Positions 17,327 through 25,256 of a DNA stretch of 53,923 nt are shown in pieces (position 1 is the stretch's first letter; each line of letters begins with the position of its first letter). Source of the stretch: Bacilli bacterium (lineage in GTDB: Bacteria; Bacillota_I; Bacilli_A; RFN20; CAG-826); NCBI GenBank assembly GCA_024408565.1, contig JAKSUW010000006.1, positions 1 through 53,923 on the forward strand, written 5' to 3'. A program made the position numbers and the translations under genes. Below the pieces are notes generated by a model. The model was not told the origin of the DNA. It saw only the letters and a program-made list of their open reading frames with translations, and searched no databases.

Positions 17327-18129
17327 TGATTAAATTACACATTAATTTAAAGGATGAATATCCGGATATTTTAAGTCAAGATGTTTATCTTGATGGTTTA
17401 CTTTACGACGAAAGTTTTGAATATCCGCATATTTTAAGAAAAAGCGTTTTAGTTTTACCCGGTGGTGGTTATTCTTTTGTTAGTTACCGCGAGAAAGATC
17501 CGGTGATGTTTGCCTTTTTAAGTAAAGGTTTTAACGCGTTTAGTTTATCGTATAGCTGTTTCGCTCTTTACCCAACTCCGTTTATTGAGACAGCGTGTGC
17601 GATGCATTATATTAACACCCGCGCGCAAGAATTTCACCTTGAGGCGAACACAGTCTCTTTAGTCGGCTTTTCCGCGGGTGGACATTTAGCGTCAAGCTAT
17701 CCAACTGTTTATCAAAAACTCTGGGACAAGAAAGAAGATTTTGCTTCTTTAAAACCGTATGCGTTAGTGTTAGCTTATCCAGTGATTTCACTTGTGAAAT
17801 CGCATAATGACCATTGTATTGAAAATATTTCCGCGCATAACGAAGAGTTAATGCATTTATTAAGCGCGGATGAGCATATTGATAAAAATTATCCACCGGT
17901 TTTTATGTGGGCGACGGAAGACGATGAATGTGTTGATCATCATAATGTCTTATGGCTTAAAAAAGCGTTAAACGAGAAAAAGATTAAAAACCAATGTATA
18001 ATTTATCCGCATGGACCTCATGGTCTTAGCCTCGCGAACGAAGCGACCGCGTGCGGTAATCCCGCCAATATTAACGAAGAAGTAAGCAATTGGCTTAGCT
18101 TAGCGGTGAAATTTATTCAAAATCTTTAG
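17326..18129 (+). CDS. Alpha/beta hydrolase (BD-FAE/acetyl-xylan-esterase-like)
   Basis: A 267-residue cytosolic serine esterase. It has the oxyanion region VLPGGGYSFVSYRE (HGGG-like), nucleophile elbow GFSAGG with S116, acid in ATEDDECVD (about 200) and catalytic His in HGPHGLSLA. This pattern is typical of small carbohydrate esterases that remove acetyl groups from imported oligosaccharides, or of hormone-sensitive-lipase-like enzymes. There is no signal peptide. It starts on the overlapping TAATG of the membrane protein, without its own ribosome site. Substrate unknown. Confidence 0.85.
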   Translation: MIKLHINLKDEYPDILSQDVYLDGLLYDESFEYPHILRKSVLVLPGGGYSFVSYREKDPVMFAFLSKGFNAFSLSYSCFALYPTPFIETACAMHYINTRAQEFHLEANTVSLVGFSAGGHLASSYPTVYQKLWDKKEDFASLKPYALVLAYPVISLVKSHNDHCIENISAHNEELMHLLSADEHIDKNYPPVFMWATEDDECVDHHNVLWLKKALNEKKIKNQCIIYPHGPHGLSLANEATACGNPANINEEVSNWLSLAVKFIQNL

Positions 18130-18138
18130 GAGTAAATT

Positions 18139-18396
18139 ATGAGTGAATTAGAATTTAAATATGATACCCAATGTCTCATTGAAGGGAAAAATTTAGACGA
18201 AAACAAAATTAATGAATATATTAAAAATAACATCAAAGGTGATTCTTTACTCGCGGTGGGGGATGAGACATTAATTAAAATCCATTACCACACCAATGAA
18301 CCGTATAAGGTCATTGAATACGCGATGAGCCAAGGCGAAGTCTATGATATCGTCATCGAAAACATGGAACGCCAAGCCAAAGGTTTACATGGATAA
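18139..18396 (+). CDS. Standalone FakA/DAK2 middle-domain protein
   Basis: 85 residues that match only the central portion of fatty acid kinase FakA (YloV): a start like LEFKYDTQCLIEG, the core GDSLLAVGDETLIKIHYHTN, and the end KVIEYAMSQGEVYDIVIENM. In full FakA this domain follows the DhaL kinase domain and precedes a C-terminal domain that binds the fatty-acid carrier FakB. Neither the kinase nor other domains are nearby, so it cannot phosphorylate on its own. It has a proper ribosome site (AGGAG, 7 nt) and an 8-bp overlap with the next gene, so it is a real short gene rather than debris. It may be an adaptor or regulator; inference. Confidence 0.8.
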   Translation: MSELEFKYDTQCLIEGKNLDENKINEYIKNNIKGDSLLAVGDETLIKIHYHTNEPYKVIEYAMSQGEVYDIVIENMERQAKGLHG

Positions 18397-19309
18397 TTTA
18401 GCGACCCTTTTTAAAAAGAAACAGTTCGATTTAATCGTTAATTTAACATCTGGTAGTAATGACGTTGATGCGGTCACGTATCGTTTAAACGCGTTAATCG
18501 CGTTAGGGCGTTACGCGGAAGCGTTAAAACTTGTTTACGAACATAACGATGTTCTTTATAAGAAAGATCCACTAAAATGCATGGAAATTCATTTTGAATT
18601 ATTGCTCCATGAGCGGAAGTATCTAGAAGCAATGGATGAATTAAAACGCTACGAGGATATGCCATACGTTAGTCAACAAGTGGAAGAATTTTTACGTGTC
18701 ATTCCGAAGAAAATCGCTAATTACCAAACGATGAGTGAAACCAAAACACCGTTTGTTAGCCAAGAAGAAGCCAACGAAATTTTTACTAAATCGCAAGACG
18801 AAGCCAAGATTATCGCGACGATTTATCGCTTAAAACCATTAGATATTTCGCCTTATTTAATGTCGTTACTTATTTTATTAAAGCGGGGCGATGTTAACGA
18901 TGACGCTAAAACGATGGCGTTACTTTTACTTATTAGTAAAAAAGTTAACCGTGATGTCACAATTAATAAAATGAAGAGTGTTTATAGTATTAATCCGGCT
19001 AACGCAGTTCCGCCTTATACGGGCGAAAGTTACCGCCAGACAATTCTTTATATTTACGATTTAATTAAAAAAGAACCCGCGGTTCAAGAAGTGGCGATTA
19101 ATTTATTAAACCAATACATCTTCTCGATTTATCCGATTGATTTATATCATAGTATTAAAGCCAAAGATATTGCATTAGCCTTTATTGTTATGGGTAAACA
19201 ATATTTAAAAGTTGATCAAGATGTGGACGCTTTTTTAGAAGAAAACGCAGAAGATGCGGGCCACGTCATGGCGCTCGTTGAGCTATATCGATTGACCTTA
19301 GATAAATAA
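18389..19309 (+). CDS. TPR-like helical protein, unknown function
   Basis: 306 residues starting at the ATG inside the last codons of the FakA-like gene (8-bp overlap). It is almost entirely alpha-helical. Residues 25-110 have TPR-like pairs (NALIALGRYAEALKLVYEH, then HFELLLHERKYLEAMDELKRY). It has no signal peptide or membrane helix, and no enzyme motif is visible. It probably acts as a protein-interaction scaffold together with the co-translated FakA-like protein. Its stop abuts the first CIRCE-like operator of the tig-lon operon. Confidence 0.7.
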   Translation: MDNLATLFKKKQFDLIVNLTSGSNDVDAVTYRLNALIALGRYAEALKLVYEHNDVLYKKDPLKCMEIHFELLLHERKYLEAMDELKRYEDMPYVSQQVEEFLRVIPKKIANYQTMSETKTPFVSQEEANEIFTKSQDEAKIIATIYRLKPLDISPYLMSLLILLKRGDVNDDAKTMALLLLISKKVNRDVTINKMKSVYSINPANAVPPYTGESYRQTILYIYDLIKKEPAVQEVAINLLNQYIFSIYPIDLYHSIKAKDIALAFIVMGKQYLKVDQDVDAFLEENAEDAGHVMALVELYRLTLDK

Positions 19310-19336
19310 TTAGCACTTTATACTTGACAGTGCCAA
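19310..19336 (+). promoter_or_regulatory. CIRCE-like operator 1 (HrcA type)
   Basis: TTAGCACTT - 9 nt - CAGTGCCAA, exactly the 9-9-9 layout of CIRCE (TTAGCACTC-N9-GAGTGCTAA), with 1 and 2 mismatches in the halves. It overlaps the -35 box. Confidence 0.75.
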
Positions 19337-19352
19337 CAAGAGTCCATATAAT
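19324..19352 (+). promoter_or_regulatory. Consensus sigma-A promoter of tig-lon
   Basis: -35 TTGACA (19324-19329), 17-bp spacer, -10 TATAAT (19347-19352): a perfect consensus promoter, the strongest in the window. The leader to tig is about 110 nt. Confidence 0.92.
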
Positions 19353-19356
19353 GTTA

Positions 19357-19383
19357 TTGGCAATCTTAAGTAAGGACTGCCAA
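19357..19383 (+). promoter_or_regulatory. CIRCE-like operator 2 (HrcA type)
   Basis: TTGGCAATC - 9 nt - GACTGCCAA: 27 bp, again 9-9-9, two mismatches to CIRCE per half, and 8 of 9 positions symmetric. It lies across the expected transcription start, 20 bp after operator 1. Confidence 0.6.
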
Positions 19384-19471
19384 ATGAGTTAGACTTATAT
19401 TATATATAACTTGAAGAGAAGTTAAAGATAATGTATAGTTGAATAACTTGTCAAACATAAGGAGAATGAAC

Positions 19472-20746
19472 ATGAAAACAAATGTGAAAAAGATTGCGGA
19501 CAGCAAATACGAAGTCACTTGCGAAGTGGACGAAAAAGATTGGGTAGAAGCCCAAAAGAAAGCACACAATAAAGCGTACGCTCAAGTGCAAGTGAAAGGT
19601 TTTAGGAAGGGCCACGTTCCTGAGGATATTGCACGTAAACACGTTAACGAGGGTGAAATCCTTAATGAGGCAATTAATTTAGTTTTACCCACTGCCTTTA
19701 CTAAAGCTATGGAAGAAAATAAATTAGAACCATTTTTACGTCCCCAAGTGAACGTTGATAAATTTTCGACCAGTGAATTAACGTTAAAATTTACCGTGGT
19801 AGTCGCTCCAAAAGTGGAACTAGGTCAATACAAAGGTTTAAAAGTCGAGAAGAAGAAAGTAGAAGTCACTGATCAAGAAATTGATAACTCAATTAAAGGT
19901 ATCTTAGATAATAACGCGGAATTAGTGTTAAAAAATGACGCCGCCAAGAAAGGTGATGTGGTCATCCTTGATTTTGAAGGCTTTGTGAATGACAAGCCGT
20001 TTGATGGTGGCAAAGCGAGTAACTACGAATTAACGTTAGGGAGCGGACAATTTATCCCGGGCTTTGAAGACCAATTAATTGGTGTTAAAGCGAACGATAA
20101 AAAAGATGTCAATGTTACTTTCCCCGAAAATTATGTTGAAGAATTAAAGGGTAAAAAAGCCGTCTTTAAGTGTGTGATTCACGAAGTGAAAGAAAAGAAA
20201 GTCCCAGCTTTAAACGATGAGACGGTGAAGGGCCTTGATATGAAAGGTGTCACTACGGTTGCGGAATTAAAAGCGAAACAAAAAGAACAATTAACGAAGC
20301 AAAAAGAAATGCAAGCGGACGAGAGTTACTATAACGCGTTAGTCGATAAGATTACTGCTACAAGTAAGATTAACGTCGCGCAAGAAGTGGTGGACGAAGA
20401 AGCCAAAGGAATGAAAGAGAATATGCGTAAGCGCGTCGAAGAAAACGGAATGAAGTGGGAGCAATATTTACAAATCACCGGCCAAAAAGAAGACGAAATG
20501 GCGAAAAAAATGAAAGAACAGGCCGAGAAAAATATTCGCGTAATGCTCACTTTAAACGAAATCATGAAAGTCGAAAAGATTACCGTTGATAAAAACGATA
20601 TCGATGCGGAATATAAACACATCGCCGATATGTATAAGATGGACGTCAAGAAAGTTGAAGAAATCTTAAGCAAAGACTTAAACAATTTGGTTTACCAAAT
20701 CAAAAGTCGAAAATTACACGATTGTTTAGTCGCGTTAAATAAATAA
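19472..20746 (+). CDS. tig: Trigger factor
   Basis: A 424-residue ribosome-associated chaperone and peptidyl-prolyl isomerase. The N-domain carries the ribosome-binding signature GFRKGHVP. The FKBP-type PPIase domain (about 160-245) shows GDVVILDFEGFVNDKPFDGG and GSGQFIPGFEDQLIGVK. The C-terminal helical arms follow (about 260-424). The start at 19472 is chosen over an upstream ATG because AAGGAG (19459-19464) is then 7 nt away. It lies 12 bp before lon, downstream of the promoter with two CIRCE-like sites, so tig and lon form a heat-shock operon. Confidence 0.96.
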   Translation: MKTNVKKIADSKYEVTCEVDEKDWVEAQKKAHNKAYAQVQVKGFRKGHVPEDIARKHVNEGEILNEAINLVLPTAFTKAMEENKLEPFLRPQVNVDKFSTSELTLKFTVVVAPKVELGQYKGLKVEKKKVEVTDQEIDNSIKGILDNNAELVLKNDAAKKGDVVILDFEGFVNDKPFDGGKASNYELTLGSGQFIPGFEDQLIGVKANDKKDVNVTFPENYVEELKGKKAVFKCVIHEVKEKKVPALNDETVKGLDMKGVTTVAELKAKQKEQLTKQKEMQADESYYNALVDKITATSKINVAQEVVDEEAKGMKENMRKRVEENGMKWEQYLQITGQKEDEMAKKMKEQAEKNIRVMLTLNEIMKVEKITVDKNDIDAEYKHIADMYKMDVKKVEEILSKDLNNLVYQIKSRKLHDCLVALNK

Positions 20747-20758
20747 AGGAACAAGCGA

Positions 20759-21655
20759 ATGGATAGTAACGACAAAATCACTTTACCGGTATTAATTACT
20801 AGAGGACTCGTGGTCTTCCCGTATAATCCTTGCTCGATTGAAGCCGCGCGGGATTTCTCGATGAAGGCGATTGATGCGAGTCGGAAGGAAGCAGATTCCT
20901 TACTTTTAGTCGTGGTGCAAAAAGATCCAACGACTGATAAGCCTGGGAAAGACGAAGTTTATCAAGTCGGTTCCTTATGTCGGATTGTTTCTTTCTTAGA
21001 CCAAAAACGTTTTTACCGCATTAAGGTGAACTGCACAAAGCGGGTCAAAATTCTCGATATGCAGATGAGTAACGGCATGTACGTGGCAAGTGCGCTCCCG
21101 CTAGATGATGAACGGGGCAATAACCGTGAAGAAATGGTGTTAGTGAAAGATATGCTTAGTGAACTCCAACGTTCGCCCGAACTACGGATGAGCATTCCGC
21201 CACAACTAATTATGGCTTTATCTAAGCCGATGGATGCGATTGAATTTGGTAATATCTTAGCCTCTACTCTTCCCATGAGCGTTGATCAACGGCAAGATAT
21301 TTTAGCCACCGATAACGTAAACGAACGGTTAATGAAAATCTATAAAGTCATTAACAAAGAAAAAGAAATCGCTAATATTGACCAAAAGATTCAAAAAGAA
21401 GTTCGTGATTCAATGGATAAATCCCAAAAGGATTATATATTGCGGGAAAAACTCCGCCAAATCCATAAGGAATTAGGTGATAACCAAGAAGAAGGGCAAA
21501 GCCTTTTAGAGCGTCTTGAAAAGAATCCTTATCCGGAACACATTAAAGCGAAAATAAAAGCGGAATATCGTCGCTACGAAATGATGCCCCAAGCGAGTCT
21601 AGAATCATCTTTAATTAAGCAATACATTGATACTTTAATGGAAATTAATAAGTAA
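20759..21655 (+). CDS. lon: Lon N-terminal fragment (as encoded)
   Basis: 298 residues before the TAA: the Lon N-domain (LPVLITRGLVVFPYNPCSIE onward) and part of the coiled-coil linker, ending in IDTLMEINK. Alone it could bind substrate or block full Lon but has no ATPase or protease activity. Weak ribosome site AAGGAAC is 8 nt before the ATG. Confidence 0.7.
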   Translation: MDSNDKITLPVLITRGLVVFPYNPCSIEAARDFSMKAIDASRKEADSLLLVVVQKDPTTDKPGKDEVYQVGSLCRIVSFLDQKRFYRIKVNCTKRVKILDMQMSNGMYVASALPLDDERGNNREEMVLVKDMLSELQRSPELRMSIPPQLIMALSKPMDAIEFGNILASTLPMSVDQRQDILATDNVNERLMKIYKVINKEKEIANIDQKIQKEVRDSMDKSQKDYILREKLRQIHKELGDNQEEGQSLLERLEKNPYPEHIKAKIKAEYRRYEMMPQASLESSLIKQYIDTLMEINK

Positions 21656-21760
21656 AAAAAAACGGAAGATAACGATGATTTAAAGAACGCCCAAAAAATT
21701 CTTGATGAAGACCATTATGGTCTTACCAAAGTTAAAGAACGGATTGTTGAATATTTAGCG

Positions 21761-23074
21761 GTGAAGAAAATGACAGGTAATTTAAAAGCCCCCATCCTTT
21801 GCTTCTATGGCGCACCGGGCGTTGGTAAAACCTCCTTAGGTAAATCGATTGCGCGAGCGTTAGGCCGGAAATTCTTTAAGGCGAGTTTAGGTGGTATTTC
21901 TGATGAAGCCGAAATTCGTGGCCACCGCCGGACCTATGTTGGTAGTATGCCAGGTCGTATTATCGCGGGTATGAAACGTTGTGGTGTGCGAAACCCAGTC
22001 TTCTTACTCGACGAAGTCGATAAAATCAGTCAAACCTTTAAGGGCGATCCGGCGAGCGCGTTACTTGAAGTGCTTGATCCTGAACAAAACTTCGCCTTTA
22101 ACGATAACTATGTGGAAGAGCCATACGATTTAAGCGATGTCTTATTTATCGCTACGGCCAACTACATCGAAAACGTTCCCGCTCCGCTTCGTGACCGGTT
22201 AGAAATTATTGAACTTAGTTCCTATACTGAACTTGAGAAAATCCAAATTGCAAAGCACTTCTTAGTGAAGAAAGAGTTAAAAGCTAATGGCATGAAGGAA
22301 GATCAAGTCATCTTTAAAGACGATGCAATTAAATACATCATCAACCATTACACGATGGAAGCGGGTGTCCGTAATCTTGAGCGCGCGATTGCGAAGATTA
22401 TTCGCAAAGTAATTGTCGAAATCTTTAATAGTGGCAAAAAGAAGACCCAAAAGAAAACGATCGAAATTAAAGATGTTAAAACCTATCTTGGGGTTGAGCT
22501 CTTCCAAGAACTCGCCAAAGAAAAGAAACATCAAGTGGGCGTGGTCACGGGTTTAGCCTACACGCAATACGGCGGTTCCACCTTACCAATTGAAGTGAAC
22601 TATTTCCCAGGTAAGGGTAATCTTGTTTTAACTGGTAAACTCGGTGACGTGATGAAAGAATCCGCGAGTATCGCGCTTGACTACGTCAAAGCTAACGCCA
22701 AACGTTATGGTATTGATTTTAAATTATTCCAAAATAACGATGTCCATATTCACTTCCCGGAAGGCGCAATCCCCAAAGACGGACCAAGCGCTGGTGTTGC
22801 AATTACGATTGCGATCATCTCTTGTTTTAGCAATAAGAAAGTAAGTTGTGATGTAGCGATGACGGGTGAAGTTAACTTACGTGGATCAGCTTTACCAATT
22901 GGTGGGTTACGCGAAAAATCACTGGCCGCTCTTCGCTCAGGGATTCATACGATTATTGTCCCCAAAGGCAACGCTCGTGATGTTAGCGAATTACCTGATG
23001 AAGTAAAGAAGAATCTTAAGATTGTCTACATGGAATGTGTCGACGATGCGATGAAACACGCTTTAATAAAATAA
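21761..23074 (+). CDS. lon: Lon ATPase-protease fragment (if translation restarts)
   Basis: From GTG at 21761 (or ATG at 21770) the frame encodes the whole AAA+ module and the Ser-Lys protease domain. No ribosome site precedes either codon. About 35 conserved Lon codons between the TAA and the GTG would stay untranslated, so restart is not convincing. Confidence 0.6.
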   Translation: MKKMTGNLKAPILCFYGAPGVGKTSLGKSIARALGRKFFKASLGGISDEAEIRGHRRTYVGSMPGRIIAGMKRCGVRNPVFLLDEVDKISQTFKGDPASALLEVLDPEQNFAFNDNYVEEPYDLSDVLFIATANYIENVPAPLRDRLEIIELSSYTELEKIQIAKHFLVKKELKANGMKEDQVIFKDDAIKYIINHYTMEAGVRNLERAIAKIIRKVIVEIFNSGKKKTQKKTIEIKDVKTYLGVELFQELAKEKKHQVGVVTGLAYTQYGGSTLPIEVNYFPGKGNLVLTGKLGDVMKESASIALDYVKANAKRYGIDFKLFQNNDVHIHFPEGAIPKDGPSAGVAITIAIISCFSNKKVSCDVAMTGEVNLRGSALPIGGLREKSLAALRSGIHTIIVPKGNARDVSELPDEVKKNLKIVYMECVDDAMKHALIK

Positions 23075-23098
23075 CTATCTTATTTTAAAAAACCCGAC

Positions 23099-23104
23099 TA
23101 CAAT
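23099..23104 (+). promoter_or_regulatory. -10 box upstream of PTS gene
   Basis: TACAAT, 12 nt before the ATG at 23117, with no ribosome site. The leader would be about 5 nt. It suggests the PTS gene is transcribed independently of tig-lon. Confidence 0.45.
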
Positions 23105-23116
23105 AGTTTTTAGCAG

Positions 23117-24682
23117 ATGAATGATGCTGAACTAAGTAAAAAGGTTATTGAACTCGTTGGCGGCGGTGGTAACATCATCGTCGCTTTTAACTGCTATACA
23201 CGCTTACGGATTAACGTCCGGAATTTTGACCTAGTCAAAGTGCCCGAATTACAAAAACTCGAAGGTGTCATTGGTGTCGTCACTAGTGGCATTCAAGTGC
23301 AAGTGATTGTTGGTCCAGGTCGCGCCGCCAAATTAACATCCGTGGTGAACCAACGCTTAGAAGCGGAAATCTTTAACCGGCAACAAGAGGAGTCAGCGGA
23401 AGCGGCCGCGGCTCACGCAATTGCTGAACAAAGCGATAAAAAATATTTAAAGAATAAAGAGAATTTCCGCGGGAAACTTAATGGCAATTTTAATTCCGTG
23501 ATGAAGAAGGTGGCGGGCATTTTTGTCCCCATCATCCCAGCGTTTATTGCTTGTGGCTTATTACTCGCTATCTTAGAGATTATCAAAATTTATGTTGAAG
23601 GTTTCACTGATACTTCTTTTGGCATTATTCTTAACGTTGTTTCTAGTTCAGTCTTCTCGATTTTAAGCGTCATCGTTGGTTTTAACGCGTGTAAAGAATT
23701 TGGTGGAGATGGCATTCTTGGAGCGTGTTTAGGTGGCATTTTATCAAGTCCGTTATTAGGCGATGCGGAAACGCCACTAGTGATTGGTCCTTTTACAATC
23801 TACGCCGGTTTAGGTGGGGTCATTGCGGTTTTAATGGTCGCAATTAGCGCCGCGTATTTTGAAAAACTCATCCGGAAGTTTATGCCGGATATGCTTGATT
23901 CTTTTTTGACCCCTTTAATTACTTTAATTGTGATGAGCGTGGCTGGCTTATTTTTACTCATGCCGCTTGGCGGCTACATTAGCCAAGGCATTGCAATTGC
24001 GGTTGAAGCGATTGTGAAAAACGTACCAATCTTATTAGGACTCGTCCCAATGTTCTACTTATTCCTCGTTCTTTTTGGCGTTCATCATGGTTTAATTCCG
24101 ATTAGCCAAGCCTTAATTGATGATTATATGAAACAACACGGCACAACCGTTGGTTGGGCCCCGATTGTGCCGGTGCAATTAATGGCGGGAGCGGCGGAAG
24201 TAGGTGCAGCGATTTATGTCTTAATGAAAACCCGTGATAAGAAACTAAAGAAAACGATTAAGCACGCTTTACCAATCGGTATTTTAGGAATTGATGAACC
24301 TTTAATTTGGGGTATGACTTTTACCCATAAACGTTTGTTTATTTCGGCTGGATTAGGTGGGGCGATTGCGGGTGCAGTGGTTGCCTCTCTTAACATTATG
24401 GCAAACGTTCCTGAGACGACTGGTATTCAAGCCGCCTTACTTTGTGGCGTCGATATTAATAAAAAATGGCAATACGCACTTTGCTTTATCCTTGCGATTG
24501 CTTTAGGTTTTATCTTCGCGGCTTTAATTGGTTTTAAAGATACGATTGAAACTACCGATCCAGCGACTGGTAAAGTGAAGACCGAAGTTTATGAAACTTC
24601 TATTGCGAAAAAACTTTATGACCAATACCGCGCAAAACACCCAAAGAAAGTTAAGAGTGAGGTAAAGACCACTCATGATTAA
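23117..24682 (+). CDS. PTS sugar transporter, EIIBC components
   Basis: 521 residues. The EIIB domain (1-75) carries the phosphorylated cysteine C26 in AFNCYTRLRINV. After a linker, the EIIC channel (about 120-500) contains VAGIFVPIIPAFIACGLLL, the HHGLIPI region and GILGIDEPLIWGMTF (the GI-EP motif). This arrangement is the glucose/sucrose/beta-glucoside superfamily. No EIIA is attached or adjacent, as in sucrose, trehalose or MurNAc porters that borrow EIIA-Glc. Specificity is not predictable. It sits between lon and ysxC, which are adjacent in Bacillus, and overlaps ysxC by 8 bp. Confidence 0.9.
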   Translation: MNDAELSKKVIELVGGGGNIIVAFNCYTRLRINVRNFDLVKVPELQKLEGVIGVVTSGIQVQVIVGPGRAAKLTSVVNQRLEAEIFNRQQEESAEAAAAHAIAEQSDKKYLKNKENFRGKLNGNFNSVMKKVAGIFVPIIPAFIACGLLLAILEIIKIYVEGFTDTSFGIILNVVSSSVFSILSVIVGFNACKEFGGDGILGACLGGILSSPLLGDAETPLVIGPFTIYAGLGGVIAVLMVAISAAYFEKLIRKFMPDMLDSFLTPLITLIVMSVAGLFLLMPLGGYISQGIAIAVEAIVKNVPILLGLVPMFYLFLVLFGVHHGLIPISQALIDDYMKQHGTTVGWAPIVPVQLMAGAAEVGAAIYVLMKTRDKKLKKTIKHALPIGILGIDEPLIWGMTFTHKRLFISAGLGGAIAGAVVASLNIMANVPETTGIQAALLCGVDINKKWQYALCFILAIALGFIFAALIGFKDTIETTDPATGKVKTEVYETSIAKKLYDQYRAKHPKKVKSEVKTTHD

Positions 24683-25253
24683 TTTTCGTAATACGGTGTT
24701 TGTTAAAAGCGCACCCGATGTTTCCTTTATGCCCGCAAACGCTTTACCTGCTGTTTTATTTGTGGGTAAATCAAATGTGGGTAAATCATCATTAATTAAC
24801 GCTTTATGTTCACATAAAGGTTTAGCGAAAGTTTCTTCGACCCCTGGAGCGACTAAATATCTAAATTATTTTTTACTTGATGAAAAATATTATTTAATCG
24901 ACGCTCCTGGTTATGGATTTGTGGCGAATAAAAAACATGACTTTAACCAAATGATGGCGGGTTTATTTAAAGCGAAAGTAGTGAAGGGCGTGGTGTTTAT
25001 CGTTGATAGTCGAAGAACCTTAACCGATGATGATAAGGTCTTTTATAATTCACTTATTGATTTACATCTACCCTTTGTTCTTGTCTTAGCGAAAGCGGAT
25101 AAATTAAACCAAAGTGAACGCGTTAAAATCATGAAAGATGTTCATCAGCATTTTGTGATTGTGAAAGATAACGAATGCTTATTTACCTCTACTTTAAAAA
25201 AGGAGAATATTAAGAAACTCCAATCAAAGATTGAAAGTTTGTTAAAATATTAA
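24675..25253 (+). CDS. ysxC: Ribosome biogenesis GTPase YsxC/EngB
   Basis: A 192-residue TrmE-Era-like GTPase of normal length. G1 is GKSNVGKSSLINAL, G2 lies in the STPGATKYLNYF region, G3 is DAPGYGF, G4 is LAKADKLN and G5 is FTSTLKKEN. It acts in late assembly of the 50S subunit and is usually essential. It starts within the PTS gene (8-bp overlap) with GAGGT 10 nt upstream. The lon-ysxC neighbourhood is the Bacillus arrangement, here split by the PTS gene. galK begins 3 bp after its stop. Confidence 0.95.
   Translation: MINFRNTVFVKSAPDVSFMPANALPAVLFVGKSNVGKSSLINALCSHKGLAKVSSTPGATKYLNYFLLDEKYYLIDAPGYGFVANKKHDFNQMMAGLFKAKVVKGVVFIVDSRRTLTDDDKVFYNSLIDLHLPFVLVLAKADKLNQSERVKIMKDVHQHFVIVKDNECLFTSTLKKENIKKLQSKIESLLKY
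25243..25248 (+). promoter_or_regulatory. Extended -10 box of galK (leaderless)
   Basis: TGT-TAAAAT: an extended -10 (TGn) inside the last codons of ysxC, 8 nt before the galK ATG, with no ribosome site. Confidence 0.5.
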
Positions 25254-25256
25254 AGT

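Larger units (their letters stand above)
20759..23074 (+). pseudogene. lon: ATP-dependent protease Lon, interrupted by an in-frame TAA
   Basis: The complete frame is 771 codons plus stop, the normal LonA length (about 774). It is broken by TAA at 21653-21655 (codon 299) with no frame change. Reading through, the peptide continues with KKTEDNDDLKNAQKIL and DHYGLTKVKERIVEYLAVKK, exactly as in intact Lon. The domains are the N-terminal substrate domain (1-205), a coiled coil, AAA+ with Walker A GAPGVGKTS and Walker B VFLLDEVDK, and the protease domain with S677 (PKDGPSAG) and K720. All else is intact, so the stop is a recent mutation, a base-call error beside a run of nine A, or a decoded stop. 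The CIRCE-like control seen here matches lon in some mollicutes. Confidence 0.85.

Noticed and set aside
19357-19383. Reading the second inverted repeat as a terminator or riboswitch stem in the tig leader
   Set aside because: Arms of only 6-9 bp with a 9-15-nt loop and no T-run; the 27-bp CIRCE geometry explains it better.
19439-19471. Longer start of trigger factor
   Set aside because: AAGGAG is placed correctly only for the ATG at 19472; the upstream codons overlap the ribosome site itself.
21653-21655. Alternative genetic code as explanation for the lon stop
   Set aside because: The codon is TAA, which ends most genes here. TGA is a stop in galT, and Trp is always TGG, so no reassignment is supported.
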